A DNA stretch of 64,000 nucleotides from Pisaster brevispinus. Taxonomy: Eukaryota > Echinodermata > Asteroidea > Forcipulatida > Asteriidae. Every line of letters starts with the position of its first letter. Position 1 is the stretch's first letter. Positions 11,642 to 23,800 of the stretch are shown here, piece after piece. The notes beneath the pieces are model-generated. The model saw only the letters and a list, made by a program, of their open reading frames with translations, had not been told where the DNA came from and did not search any database. The stretch spans positions 10,495,684 through 10,559,683 of the forward strand of contig JAMKCF010000019.1 of assembly GCA_023634235.1 (NCBI GenBank), in the 5' to 3' direction. A program made the translations under genes and the position numbers.

Positions 11642-13339
11642 GAGTTACTAGTTTGTTTGTGACAATGATGATTTCGTTATCAAAGATTTTCAAACAAAGA
11701 ATTTGAAGAAACTTGAGGATATTTTCGGCATGTATCAAACTGAAAATTCTAAGCCCTAAAAATTAAGTCATATGTGAAGAAGTAAATTCCCTTGCCTTAG
11801 CAACTTAATGCTAAAAATTCAATAACTCAACAAATATAGTTTAAGTCCCTTAAGTCTCAGTCTCTTGAAAACCTTTCAAATATATTTTCAGACAAATGAA
11901 CTTCAGATTCCTTTTCAATTTTTGGCAGGTCAGCTGTTTGGAATTTTTTGCGAATTACCCCCGAAAATCCAAAAAAATTTGCTTTTTCCCAAACCGACTT
12001 GCTGCCAGTTTTCCCAATTCCCAAGCCGAATAAAACCAACATTTACAGCAAAAATGTGTCAATCTCTTAATAAGTTGAAGCACAAAGCCCCCAGGTTATG
12101 ATAAATTGTTATAATTACACAGTCTGTTGCTTGCATGACCCCCAAAATGTTGTTATTATTCAAAAGAATTTGAGGGCTTACAATTTATGATAATGAGTTT
12201 GGCGCATGAATTTGGGGCTTAAGAAGTGGGTCTGTCCACACCTGACAGTCTAATGGGTCTAAAATGATAACTTTTGGACTGTGACTGGGCGGGTACAACA
12301 AAAACATGAACTTGCCATTTATTTTGGTTTTGACTTTTGTACATTTCTCAGCTAAAAATGATTGTGGTTACCAAACAGTGTAAAAAAAATGTCTCATTTT
12401 AAGAAATTAGGTGGTCGTCTTCAAGACATGCTGTTTGTAATGAGAACAGACATTTTGTAATGGGATCAACTGGAAAGTGATTTAACAAATATATTGAATT
12501 AATTGATTTCTCAAAATGTAATTAATTTAGACACATTGGTTTAATGGTTATTTTTCAAAACAAAGAGAACTTTTTAGTTACTTTTAGGTTTTAAGACAGT
12601 ATGAATGTTAGTTTGTAACATGGAAAGACATATTGTGACAAACCACCTGTGTTACATACCTAATATCTTCATGATTATTCTCTGTAGTCTCATACCAACA
12701 CAGTTGTCTTGGTTTTGCCACATGGAAACATTCCTCACAAGGACCTCATTGTAAAGGGACAACGTTTTTGTGAATCTGTTTATATTATTATCCCTTTCTC
12801 TCCAATTATGTATGAAATGTCTGTCCAACATTCATCTTAAAGATGATTTTGTTTCCAACAACAAAAATGCATATTTTAAGAAAACAGATTTTATCTTATA
12901 AGTTGTGTAATTTAGCACACTTAAGCCAAGCCTAAACATTAAACTTATAGAGAAAGTATTTTTAAGGGGAAAAATGACAAAAGACTTTTGTCTCTAGTGT
13001 CAAATGCGCATGTCAGGGCTGTAGTCTCGTTGCATGAACTTGGGCAGTATCCGACATCTGGTTTCGACAACCACAATCTGTTTGGTTCCCTTCCTATCTT
13101 GCCAACAATGAGGTGATCAACCACCACAATCTACTGGAGACCAGACTGGTTTAAGTAATGTGCCCATCAGGATGTACGTAGATGCCAGTTGTTTTGTGAT
13201 TACTGGTATGGCGCCCTCTCATCAAATTGTTGCTGAAATTGAAGGTCTCCTTCACACCCCTTTCACAAAATGTTTTATTTTATTGCTTTTTTTATTTATT
13301 TTATAATTATATTGTTTCTTCTTTTAATATGTAGATTAG
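11642..13339 (+). other. Probable intron 1 of the plus-strand unit, no gene seen
   Basis: AT-rich sequence without a credible exon. The short open frames show no splice context and no recognisable protein. Confidence 0.4.
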
Positions 13340-14880
13340 CTACAGACATACCATTGTCAGATGAAGTCTACCTCTCCTGGTGTGATGCCTGGTGTGATGC
13401 TGCCCAGGGTCAAGATTCAAGGATGTCTTCTCCATCAACAGGTAAATTTATCACCCATTAATTAGAGATGCATCGAGAGATTTTGGACAGTTTGATGATA
13501 CGTCACTATAATTCTTTTTTACTTTGCCTATGTACACTATGTGTTGTAAATTTTTTGAACTTTTGGAATATTTTGTTTAAAAAATATCATTGCAGTGAAA
13601 CTATGACTGAACAAAGAAAAAACAACAAACGTTCTCATAAAATGCACCGGGATTTATAGTTCTCTTAAATGGAGAAAAGGTGGATTGTTTTCACCAGAAA
13701 ACCAGCCATCAGGAGCTATGCTACACAGTAGAATGACCGGGCTATTAATACGGCACTTGGCTTTTAACTCATACACCCCCCCCCCCCCCACAAAATAAAA
13801 AATATATAAAAGTTCTGGGTGTTTATGGAAACAAAACATGTTGACCAGTCATCAGTTTTCTGGTGCGTAATAGTAAAGTGTGTGTATACATGTCTTCAAG
13901 CATTAATAGGTTAAGAAATAATGGAAACATTAACAAAAATGATAGTAACAATTATTTGTCAGTGATAAGTGAACAAATACAAGCGGGAAATTCCACATTT
14001 GTGAAATCATTTCCAACTGCCATGCGTTTAAAAAAAAAAACTGTTTACATTTTTCCCTCACTTGTTTGGTGTCATAATTTTTTAATTGATGTAATAGTTG
14101 CATCAGGATAAAGAATCATTATTTGTTGTTTCTTCCAATGTGTGACAAACATAGACTCACTCAGTGCTTTGAAAAATAAAAACATCCACTTACAAAGCCT
14201 TATTATGATTCAAAATCAATTTTAAGAAATTGATAAGCTTCCAAGTGCAAACTAACAGTATTCCTCCTCAAGACTGTTATTATCTCAAGTCACACCATAA
14301 ACCCAAGAATAGAATGTTTCTGTATCATAAGATGATATGCGAAAAGAACCAGAGAGTTGGCTAAACGTCTTTCCTGACTAAAAATTCATCAAATTCATTT
14401 TGATTATTACCATTTAGGCATGTGAGATCTGATGCAAATTAAGGTAGATGTACGCTACTTTGCCAAATTTGATTTAAAAAACTAAAATGTCTTTACAAAT
14501 CAAGTCATCATTGATAGCTCATCAGATTTCATTGACAAGGTCAAATTGTTACCACAAGGGGAGGGCAAGTTCATTTGACATTTCCTTTTTTTATGTGCCC
14601 TAATGTGTTACCTCTGTACATTTGTTTCCGTTAACCTTTCACAGAATGAGAAAGCTGATGTCCTACAACCAATAAATCTCACCACAATCTTGAAGGCTTT
14701 AGAGTTTGAGGAGAGACACACATAATGGAATCATCATGGCTTCAAGGCATTCTGCACATTAAGGAATCATGGATGAACAACCGTGCACCTTGCCTGAGAC
14801 CGACCTGCAGTTGACAAACTTCCTAACAGTCCACAATGAGTCTGGTATATAAACTGCTCTCTACTTTATAAAAGGTAAGG
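13340..14880 (+). repeat. Duplicated gene block, copy 1 (partner 25025-25990)
   Basis: The exon at 13340-13441 resembles 25025-25146, and 14300-14760 aligns with 25445-25960: both have AGAATGTTTCTG/AAAATGTTTCTG, a GATTTCATTGACAAGG stretch, an acceptor followed by ATGAG..AGCTGAT and CTTCAAGGCATTCT. In this copy the terminal-exon homologue at 14647 is open for 26 residues before its stop. This indicates an old segmental duplication. Confidence 0.6.
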
Positions 14881-17800
14881 GAAACTCCTGAACACTAAAA
14901 CGGTTGTTGGTTCATAAATCTCTCCTCTTTTCCTTCATTACAACTTATCATTACTTTTCCTTGGTAGCTCAACCTATTGACCGACTACAAAAGTGGGGTG
15001 GGGGAGTGGGGGGCGGGGGGCAAAGAAATGGTTTGGAGAAAAGCAAAAACCTGATTTCCATTGTGTCAAAAAACATAAATGGCAAGGGTGATTCATACAA
15101 ACACAATTAAATTTATCCTGATATGCACAAAATTCTCCAAAACTGTTTTTCATTTCTTACACTGGAACATGACAGCAAATTGATTTTGATTGTAGGGTGT
15201 GTTTATAGAAAGCTATGGAAGATGAGAATGAATGCATTGGCTCTAAAAACAACTAGAGTGGGATTTGAATCAATGAACTCCAGTTTAACGTGCCAGCACT
15301 CTACCGTAGAGCATCGGCACATTAAACTGGAGGTCACTGGTTCAAATCCTGCTCTAGTAAATTTGTCTTTGTTCAACCCAAAATTATTAGAATTTCTTAT
15401 TACATCATTTTCACAAAACATCAACCTTGGTTTGTTTGCATCTATAGGTCAGCAAGTCTCAAAGGAAAGTCTTACCATCAACAAGTAGATGTCCAAGATC
15501 AGGGCATGATGCTAAAGGAGCTACACCATCCAGTTAAAGGTAAATTCCTGAAAACTACAATTTACACTCAGTCCCAACTAAAGCTCTCCAGCAATTGTAT
15601 AGAATGTCTGTTGCTGCTCTGGTATAAACACAAGTTAGTATCGGAAATGTTCTTGCAGTATCACAATTCATTTCAAGATGTTTGTATGTTTGGCAATCAT
15701 TTCAGAGTTAACAGGCTGAGTTTTGAAAAGTCCCTTGGGATGCTTTATGTCCAACACAAATACCAAGACAAATTTTTAGATTTTGATAATTCATATTTTG
15801 CATTCCATTTGCATTCCATTTGCATACAAGTTTTACTCTAGATTTCACTGATAATAAAGAACATACCAATCCTTACAAGAGAACTGTTTTGGGCATTAAA
15901 TGTCCACTCTCAACTTGTATTTTGATTGCAGCAATAAAAGTATATCTTGATATGCATAGGTTCCTCCAAAATCCTTTCTTTTTTGTTCTTTCTTTTTTTC
16001 CAGGGGGGGGGGGGGGACTGTTTGTTTTCTTTAAAAACAAATTATCTGAAACTGGACGTTTCAATTATGTATAATTTTTTAACACTTGAGTATGAAATTT
16101 GTTTGTATTACAGAAAGGCTTACCATCTCCAAAGAGTTCTGTCTACCATCAACAAGACTGGCATATTATAAAGGAGGTGCAAGCACTCTGCCATGAAAGG
16201 TAAATTTCTTTCTTTTCTTTCTTGAAATCTGTGAAGAATATTCAAGAGTTTGTACCAGAGACATTGCCAGAGTGGCTGAATAAAGCTAGTATGGGCAGTT
16301 CGAGCAATCTTAAAAATTCTACAAGGAACGTTATGTTTCTGATGTGGTGCTCACATGGACCACCGCGGCACACAAGAGTTCCACGATTTTGAAACTGAAA
16401 TCATCTACAAGAAAAGGCTTACCAAAACTGTGTGATTCCTTTTAAAGTTCTGCATGCTAAGTGCTCACTTTTCCAATACTCTCTTTAATTTAACTACAGC
16501 GATTTGTTACAAACAAAAAGACCTGGTGGCTACATCATTGTCTGATGCTGGTACTGCATAACTTAAAATAAACCTCTTTTGTAGTAGAATACTGAAAATG
16601 TATGAAACTGTAATGTGATTTAAATCAGTGTCACAACAAACAACTTTAGTAGAAAGGGCTTGTTAGTAACTGTTACTATTTACCCAAATAAAGCCGCCTG
16701 TCTGTTTAGTCTCTCTGTCACAGCATAGTCTTTGCACATCTTTGCCATCAGCTGAGATTACGCACCCACTATCCGTCACATGACATGTAATCATTGGTCG
16801 TAAATATCGGTCTAATATCGGAAATAGTTTCTGTCGGCTAAAGAGATTGGGACTGTCCTGTATAACGCTTAATGTTGAATGCAATTATCAAGACAGCCTT
16901 TTAGATTTTTGGAAATTAAAATTTTCCTGCCTTTGCTTGATTAGCTCAATTCTGAGAGCTTACTGATAATAAAGTTTGTACTAGCACCAATCCTCAAGAG
17001 AACTGTCTCAGGTGTTTGTCCTGCCCCAAAACCAGTTGCTTATTTTGTTTGCAACAATCAAAATAATCCTGATACGTACAAGCTTCTTCGACAATGTTTT
17101 TTTCAATGTTGGTTTTTTGGTCTTCATTTTTAAAGGTAAAAACAATTTGTCTGAAACTAACTGTTTTAATGATGTTTAATGTTTTAAAATGCTAACATTG
17201 CAAATTGTACATTTTATTTATGTTGCAGTCAGGCTTACCATCTCCAAAGACCAGCCTATGACAACAGAGCTGCATTCTCCAGTAAAAGGTATAAATCTTC
17301 CAAAATGATACACAAATATTCCATGCATTTGACTGCATTGTTGCAGAATATAATCACAAGGTGAACTCTGGACTATTCCATTTCAATATGGTGAAATGTA
17401 AAAACAAAATTTCACCGAGTTAATATATTCTGTGACAATGCATTAACAAAATGTATTCAATATTTGTCTTATATAATTTACACATATATAGATTCTTGTC
17501 ATTTGGTATTTTGTTCACAATAAACACAGATCAGACTTAGAAACTTGTCCACCCCGTTCTCTGACAAAAAAAACCCACCCCAAAACAAGTTCTAAACAAC
17601 ATGGACAACTCCATGTTCAAACCCTCTCAAGTAAGACTTGCAAGATATTCATCCTCCCATTTTGTTCTTGTAATTTTAGCCAAACTGACCGATGGGCAAA
17701 CCTTGCTGTTCAACTGTTGAACTTTTCATGCAATTTTAAATCTCAAGCTGCAAAGGGTATCTGCTGGTTAATCCTTCACAATTTTATATGGTGGGCCCAA

Positions 17801-20800
17801 AGTGCATTGGGATAACCTGTCCTGTTCCAGGCCCGCGAGAGCGGGGGGTGCTGTGGTAGCTGCAGCACCCCTACCAAAAATGACGGGGGTGCTGGAATAT
17901 GCTATAGCACCCCTACTTTTCGAACGTTAATGTTCGTTGTAACATAATAACTAATTTTAACTCACCCCTAAAATCCCTGAAAAATGTGTAACACTTTATA
18001 ACAAATCAATGTTTAATGATAGATAAATAAGGATATAGGTAAATGATGGCGCTGTCCCATTCAGTGACGCTCCAACACTGTTGACTTGAGACATACACAC
18101 AAAACTGTAATTTAATTTTTTTACGAGTTTTATGGGTAGGGTCGACATATGGGTATTATGTTTGTAATTTTGTCAGGTTGACCGGGTTAGTTGACAAATA
18201 TAAACGGGACCAAAGGAACCGATTGACAGATGTGTCAATAAATGGATTGTTATGAGAGACCGCGAGGATATTTTTTCAGATCCTCTCTTTGTAGCAATAA
18301 CATGTTTCCATGCCTTCTTGGCAATTATCAGTTGCGTGTTGGTATTATAATCCGTTTGTCTGTAATTCGCTTGGGTTCAGGTAAATGTAGTTAATCCGAA
18401 TGCGGATATTTAATCCTGAGTTGAGTTTTCAGTATGTGACCTGTTCTTCCAGTAAGGAGATTAGGATTTTTAGTGTTTCGTCCGGGTCTACAAACCCGAA
18501 TCATCAGGGGGTGGGGCAAACTGTTTGGGGGTTTGACCCTGGTTGAGTTTTGCTCTGATCAACTTTTCCCTTATGTTTTGATCTTTTCTGTACGCAATGA
18601 AAGGGGGATCTGGAAAGAGGACATCTGTTACAATAGAGGAAATATATTTGGAGGGGGACTTTTTATTTACTCATTGTGACTGCAAATTGGAAGTAACAGG
18701 ATATCCCAGTTGGGATATGTGGTGACAGGGATATGGTGAATCAAATTTTTAAGAAACGAAAATACTGCTGTATACATGTATACTAATATGAATAAGAAAA
18801 TAATTTAATTGAAACAAATTTTTTAATAGTTTTTCGCTGTATTTTATTTCCACTTATTTAAATCTGTTCTTAATAACTGCTGAACGATTTGTGAGAATTA
18901 CCTGTGTCTTGTCCGTTTGTTTATGTTATTTATTTATTTATTATTATTTTTGTAGGGTCTTTAAGAAAGCAGGGTGAAAGAAATGAATCTACTAATGTTT
19001 GTCGGAACATAGCTGTCGATGCTGTTTTAAAAAAGAACAACTTATGTAGAATATAGGGGGCCTACAGTGCTGTATTTCCTTTGTGTTTGTATTAAATAAA
19101 ATGCATTGTGGGGTTATTATTTTTTTAAATTGCCGATAATATCCCACCTCCAAAAGGTACATTTAAGTGCCAAATAATGGCTCAGAATGCACGACAGAGC
19201 ATCTAGGACCCCAAAACTTCCGGGGCCCTTAAGCGGGCCCCGGACCCCACGCCGTAATGGCTTCGCACTCCGCGCTCGCCGATTCTCTGGAAAATCCAGC
19301 ACCCCTTGGAAAAAATGTGCTCTCGCGGGCCTGTCCTGTTCATTCCTGTAACTTTTCATGCAATTTTAGCCATAATTGCATGGGGTAAGCCTTGATGTCC
19401 AACCTTATTATATGTAAGCACATCATGGACTACAATTTTTCTATCCAACTTGAACAATTGTCCAAAGTTTCTCTTCAAAAAGCCAGATTTAATGGCATTG
19501 CTTAACCAAGAACAGGCATTATCATGAGCTTGACCATGCCATTGGGCTCACAATGGATTGCTAAAAGTATGACCAATGAGTAAATGAAAGGGAAAAGGCT
19601 AATCTCAAACTACCCTTGTGTTTCATTACTTATTGATATGTCAATCTAAAGTCAAGTATTATTGTGTTCTTTGTTTGCATGATACAGCGAGGGTTGTCAT
19701 CTCCACAGAGATCTACCCATCAACCAAGTGGAGGTCTGAGACCTGCAGTGGATAAGCTTCCTAACAATGTACAATGAGTCTGGAAAATAAACTGCTCTCT
19801 CCTTTATAAAAGGTGAGGAAAACTCCCGAATGCTAAAACAATTGTTAGTTCATAAATCTATCCTAGTTTCCTTCTATCAAATTGATTATCACTTTCCCTC
19901 TTATTAGCAGTGGCAGTGACATGTATTGATTCATTTGTTTTATTCTGTTCGGTGTGGGGGGGGGGGGGTGGGGAGCGAGTGGCAAACAAATTGTTTGGGA
20001 ACAAATAAATATCTGATATCGTTGTATCCAAATTATCAAAGGAAGAATGAATATAAATACAAGTTGTAGTGTGGAGAGTCAGCAAAACTTGTTATGAATC
20101 AAAAGAAAACAGTTATATCAAGATAAATATATTAAAAACCAGTATGTGTTGTTCCTTCCCCCACCCCTTTTCCTTCTCTCTTCCTTTTATTTTATTTTTT
20201 TTTTTGGGGGGGGGGCACAATTTGTATAGGTGCATTCAATTTAATGTCTGAATGCAAATCTAGCTGTGACTTTTACTCCCAAAACAATTGCACAGTTAAT
20301 TTGATTTGAATCGCTAACTGTTCATTATGGCATAGTGGTATCATTCCTTGCCTTACACCTCTAGGACCCCTGTTAGAATCCTGTGTGGTTTGGGTGTCTA
20401 GTCCCTACCTGACTGTTCATTACTGCATAGTGGTATCATTCCTTGCCTTCCACCTCTAGGACCCCTGTTAGAATCCTGTGTGGTTTGGGTGTCTATAGTC
20501 CCTACCTGACTGTTCATTACTGCATAGTGGTATCATTCCTTGCCTTACACCTCTAGGACCCCTGTTAGAATCCTGTGTGGTTTGGGCGTCTAGTCCTTAC
20601 CTGACTGTTCATTACTGCATAGTGGTATCATTCCTTGCCTTCCACCTCTAGGACCCCTGTTAGAATCCTGAGTGGTTTGGGTGTCTAGTCCCTACCTGAC
20701 TGTTCATTACTGCATAGTGGTATCATTCCTTGCCTTACACCTCTAGGACCCCTGTTAGAATCCTGTGTGGTTTGGGTTTCTAGTCCCTACCTGACTGTTC

Positions 20801-23800
20801 CTTACTGCATAGTGGTATCATTCCTTGCCTTCCACCTCTAGGACCCCTGTTAGAATCCTGTGTGGTTTGGGTGTCTAGTCCCTACCTGACTGTTCATTAC
20901 TGCATAGTGGTATCATTCCTTGCCTTCCACCTCTAGGACCCCTGTTAGAATCCTGTGTGGTTTGGGTTTCTAGTCCCTACCTGACTGTTCATTACTGCAT
21001 AGTGGTATCATTCCTTGCCTTCCACCTCTAGGACCCCTGTTAGAATCCTGTGTGGTTTGGGTGTCTAGTCCCTACCTTACTGTGCATTACTGCATAGTGG
21101 TATCATTCCTTGCCTTCCACCTCTAGGACCCCTGTTAGAATCCTGTGTGGTTTGGGTTTCTAGTCCTTACCTGACTGTTCATTACTGCATAGTGGTATCA
21201 TTCCTTGCCTTCCATCTCTAGGACCCCTGTTAGAATCCTGTGTGGTTTGGGTGTCTAGTCCCTACCTGACTGTTCATTACTGCATAGTGGTATCATTCCT
21301 TGCCTTACACCTCTAGGACCCCTGTTAGAATCCTGTGTGGTTTGGGTGTCTAGTCCCTACCTGACTGTTTATTACTGCTTAGTGGTATCATTTCTTGCCT
21401 TCCATCTCTAGGACCCCTGTTAGAATCCTGTGTGGTTTGGGTGTCTAGTCCCTACCTGACTGTTCATTACTGCATAGTGGTATCATTCCTTGCCTTCCAC
21501 CTCTAGGACCCCTGTTAGAATCCTGTGTGGTTTGGGTGTCTAGTCCCTACCTGACTGTTCATTACTGCTTAGTGGTATCATTCCTTGCCTTCCATCTCTA
21601 GGACCCCTGTTAGAATCCTGTGTGGTTTGGGTGTCTAGTCCCTACCTGACTGTTCATTACTGCATAGTGGTATAATTCCTTGCCTTCCACCTCTAGGACC
21701 CCTGTTAGAATCCTGAGTGGTTTGGGTTTCTAGTCCCTACCTGACTGTTCATTACTGCATAGTGGTTTCATTCCTTGCCTTCCACCTCTAGGACCCCTGT
21801 TAGAATCCTGTGTGGTTTGGGTGTCTAGTCCCTACCTGACTGTTCATTACTGCATAGTGGTATCATTCCTTGCCTTCCACCTCTAGGACCCCTGTTAGAT
21901 TCCTGAGTGGTTTGGGTGTCTAGTCCCTACCTGACTGTTCATTACTGCATAGTGGTATCATTCCTTGCCTTCCACCTCTAGGACCCCTGTTAGAATCCTG
22001 TGTGGTTTGGGTGTCTAGTCCCTACCTGACTGTTCATTACTGCATAGTGGTATCATTCCTTGCCTTCCACCTCTAGGACCCCTGTTAGAATCCTGAGTGG
22101 TTTGGGTTTCTAGTCCCTACCTGACTGTTCATTACTGCATAGTGGTTTCATTCCTTGCCTTCCACCTCTAGGGCCCCTGTTAGAATCCTGTGTGGTTTGG
22201 GTGTCTAGTCCCTACCTGACTGTTCATTACTGCATAGTGGTATCATTCCTTGCCTTCCATCTCTAGGACCCCTGTTAGAATCCTGTGTGGTTTGGGTTTC
22301 TAGTCCTTACCTGACTGTTCATTACTGCATAGTGGTATCATTCCTTGCCTTCCATCTCTAGGACCCCTGTTAGAATCCTGAGTGGTTTGGGTGTCTAGTC
22401 CCTACCTGACTGTTCCTTACTGCATAGTGGTATCATTCCTTGCCTACCATCTCTAGGACCCCTGTTAGAATCCTGTGTGGTTTGGGTTTCTAGTCCCTAC
22501 CTGACTGTTCCTTACGGCATAGTGGTATCATTCCTTGCCTTACACCTCTAGGACCCCTGTTAGAATCCTGTGTGGTTTGGGTGTCTAGTCCCTACCTGAC
22601 TGTTCATTACTGCATAGTGGTATCATTCCTTGCCTTCCACCTCTAGGACCCCTGTTAGAATCCTGTGTGGTTTGGGTGTCTAGTCCCTACCTGACTGTTC
22701 ATTACTGCATAGTGGTATCATTCCTTGCCTTCCATCTCTAGGACCCCTGTTAGAATCCTGTGTGGTTTGGGTGTCTAGTCCCCACCTGACTGTTCATTAC
22801 TGCATAGTGGTATCATTCCTTGCCTTCCACCTCTAGGACCCCTGTTAGAATCCTGTGTGGTTTGGGTGTCTATAGTCCCTACCTGACTGTTCATTACTGC
22901 ATAGTGGTATCATTCCTTGCCTTCCATCTCTAGGACCCCTGTTAGAATCCTGTGTGGTTTGGGTGTCTAGTCCCTACCTGACTGTTCATTACTGCATAGT
23001 GGTATCATTCCTTGCCTTCCATCTCTAGGACCCCTGTTAGAATCCTGTGTGGTTTGGGTGTCTAGTCCCTACCTGACTGTTCATTACTGCTTAGTGGTAT
23101 CATTCCTTGCCTTCCATCTCTAGGACCCCTGTTAGAATCCTGTGTGGTTTGGGTTCCTAGTCCCTACCTGACTGTTCCTTACGGCATAGTGGTATCATTC
23201 CTTGCCTTACACCTCTAGGACCCCTGTTAGAATCCTGTGTGGTTTGGGTGTCTAGTCCCTACCTGACTGTTCATTACTGCATAGTGGTATCATTCCTTGC
23301 CTTCCACCTCTAGGACCCCTGTTAGAATCCTGTGTGGTTTGGGTGTCTATAGTCCCTACCTGACTGTTCATTACTGCATAGTGGTATCATTCCTTGCCTT
23401 CCATCTCTAGGACCCCTGTTAGAATCCTGTGTGGTTTGGGTGTCTAGTCCCTACCTGACTGTTCATTACTGCATAGTGGTATCATTCCTTGCCTTCCATC
23501 TCTAGGACCCCTGTTAGAATCCTGTGTGGTTTGGGTGTCTAGTCCCTACCTGACTGTTCATTACTGCATAGTGGTATCATTCCTTGCCTTCCACCTCTAG
23601 GACCCCTGTTAGAATCCTGTGTGGTTTGGGTGTCTATAGTCCCTACCTGACTGTTCATTACTGCTTAGTGGTATCATTCCTTGCCTTCCATCTCTAGGAC
23701 CCCTGTTAGAATCCTGTGTGGTTTGGGTGTCTATAGTCCCTACCTGACTGTTCATTACTGCATAGTGGTATCATTCCTTGCCTTCCATCTCTAGGACCCC

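Noticed and set aside
15123..15488. 121-codon open frame with SSLTCQHSTVEHRHIKLE
   Set aside because: It is a translation of the tRNA-like palindrome; the same peptide pattern appears on the opposite strand.
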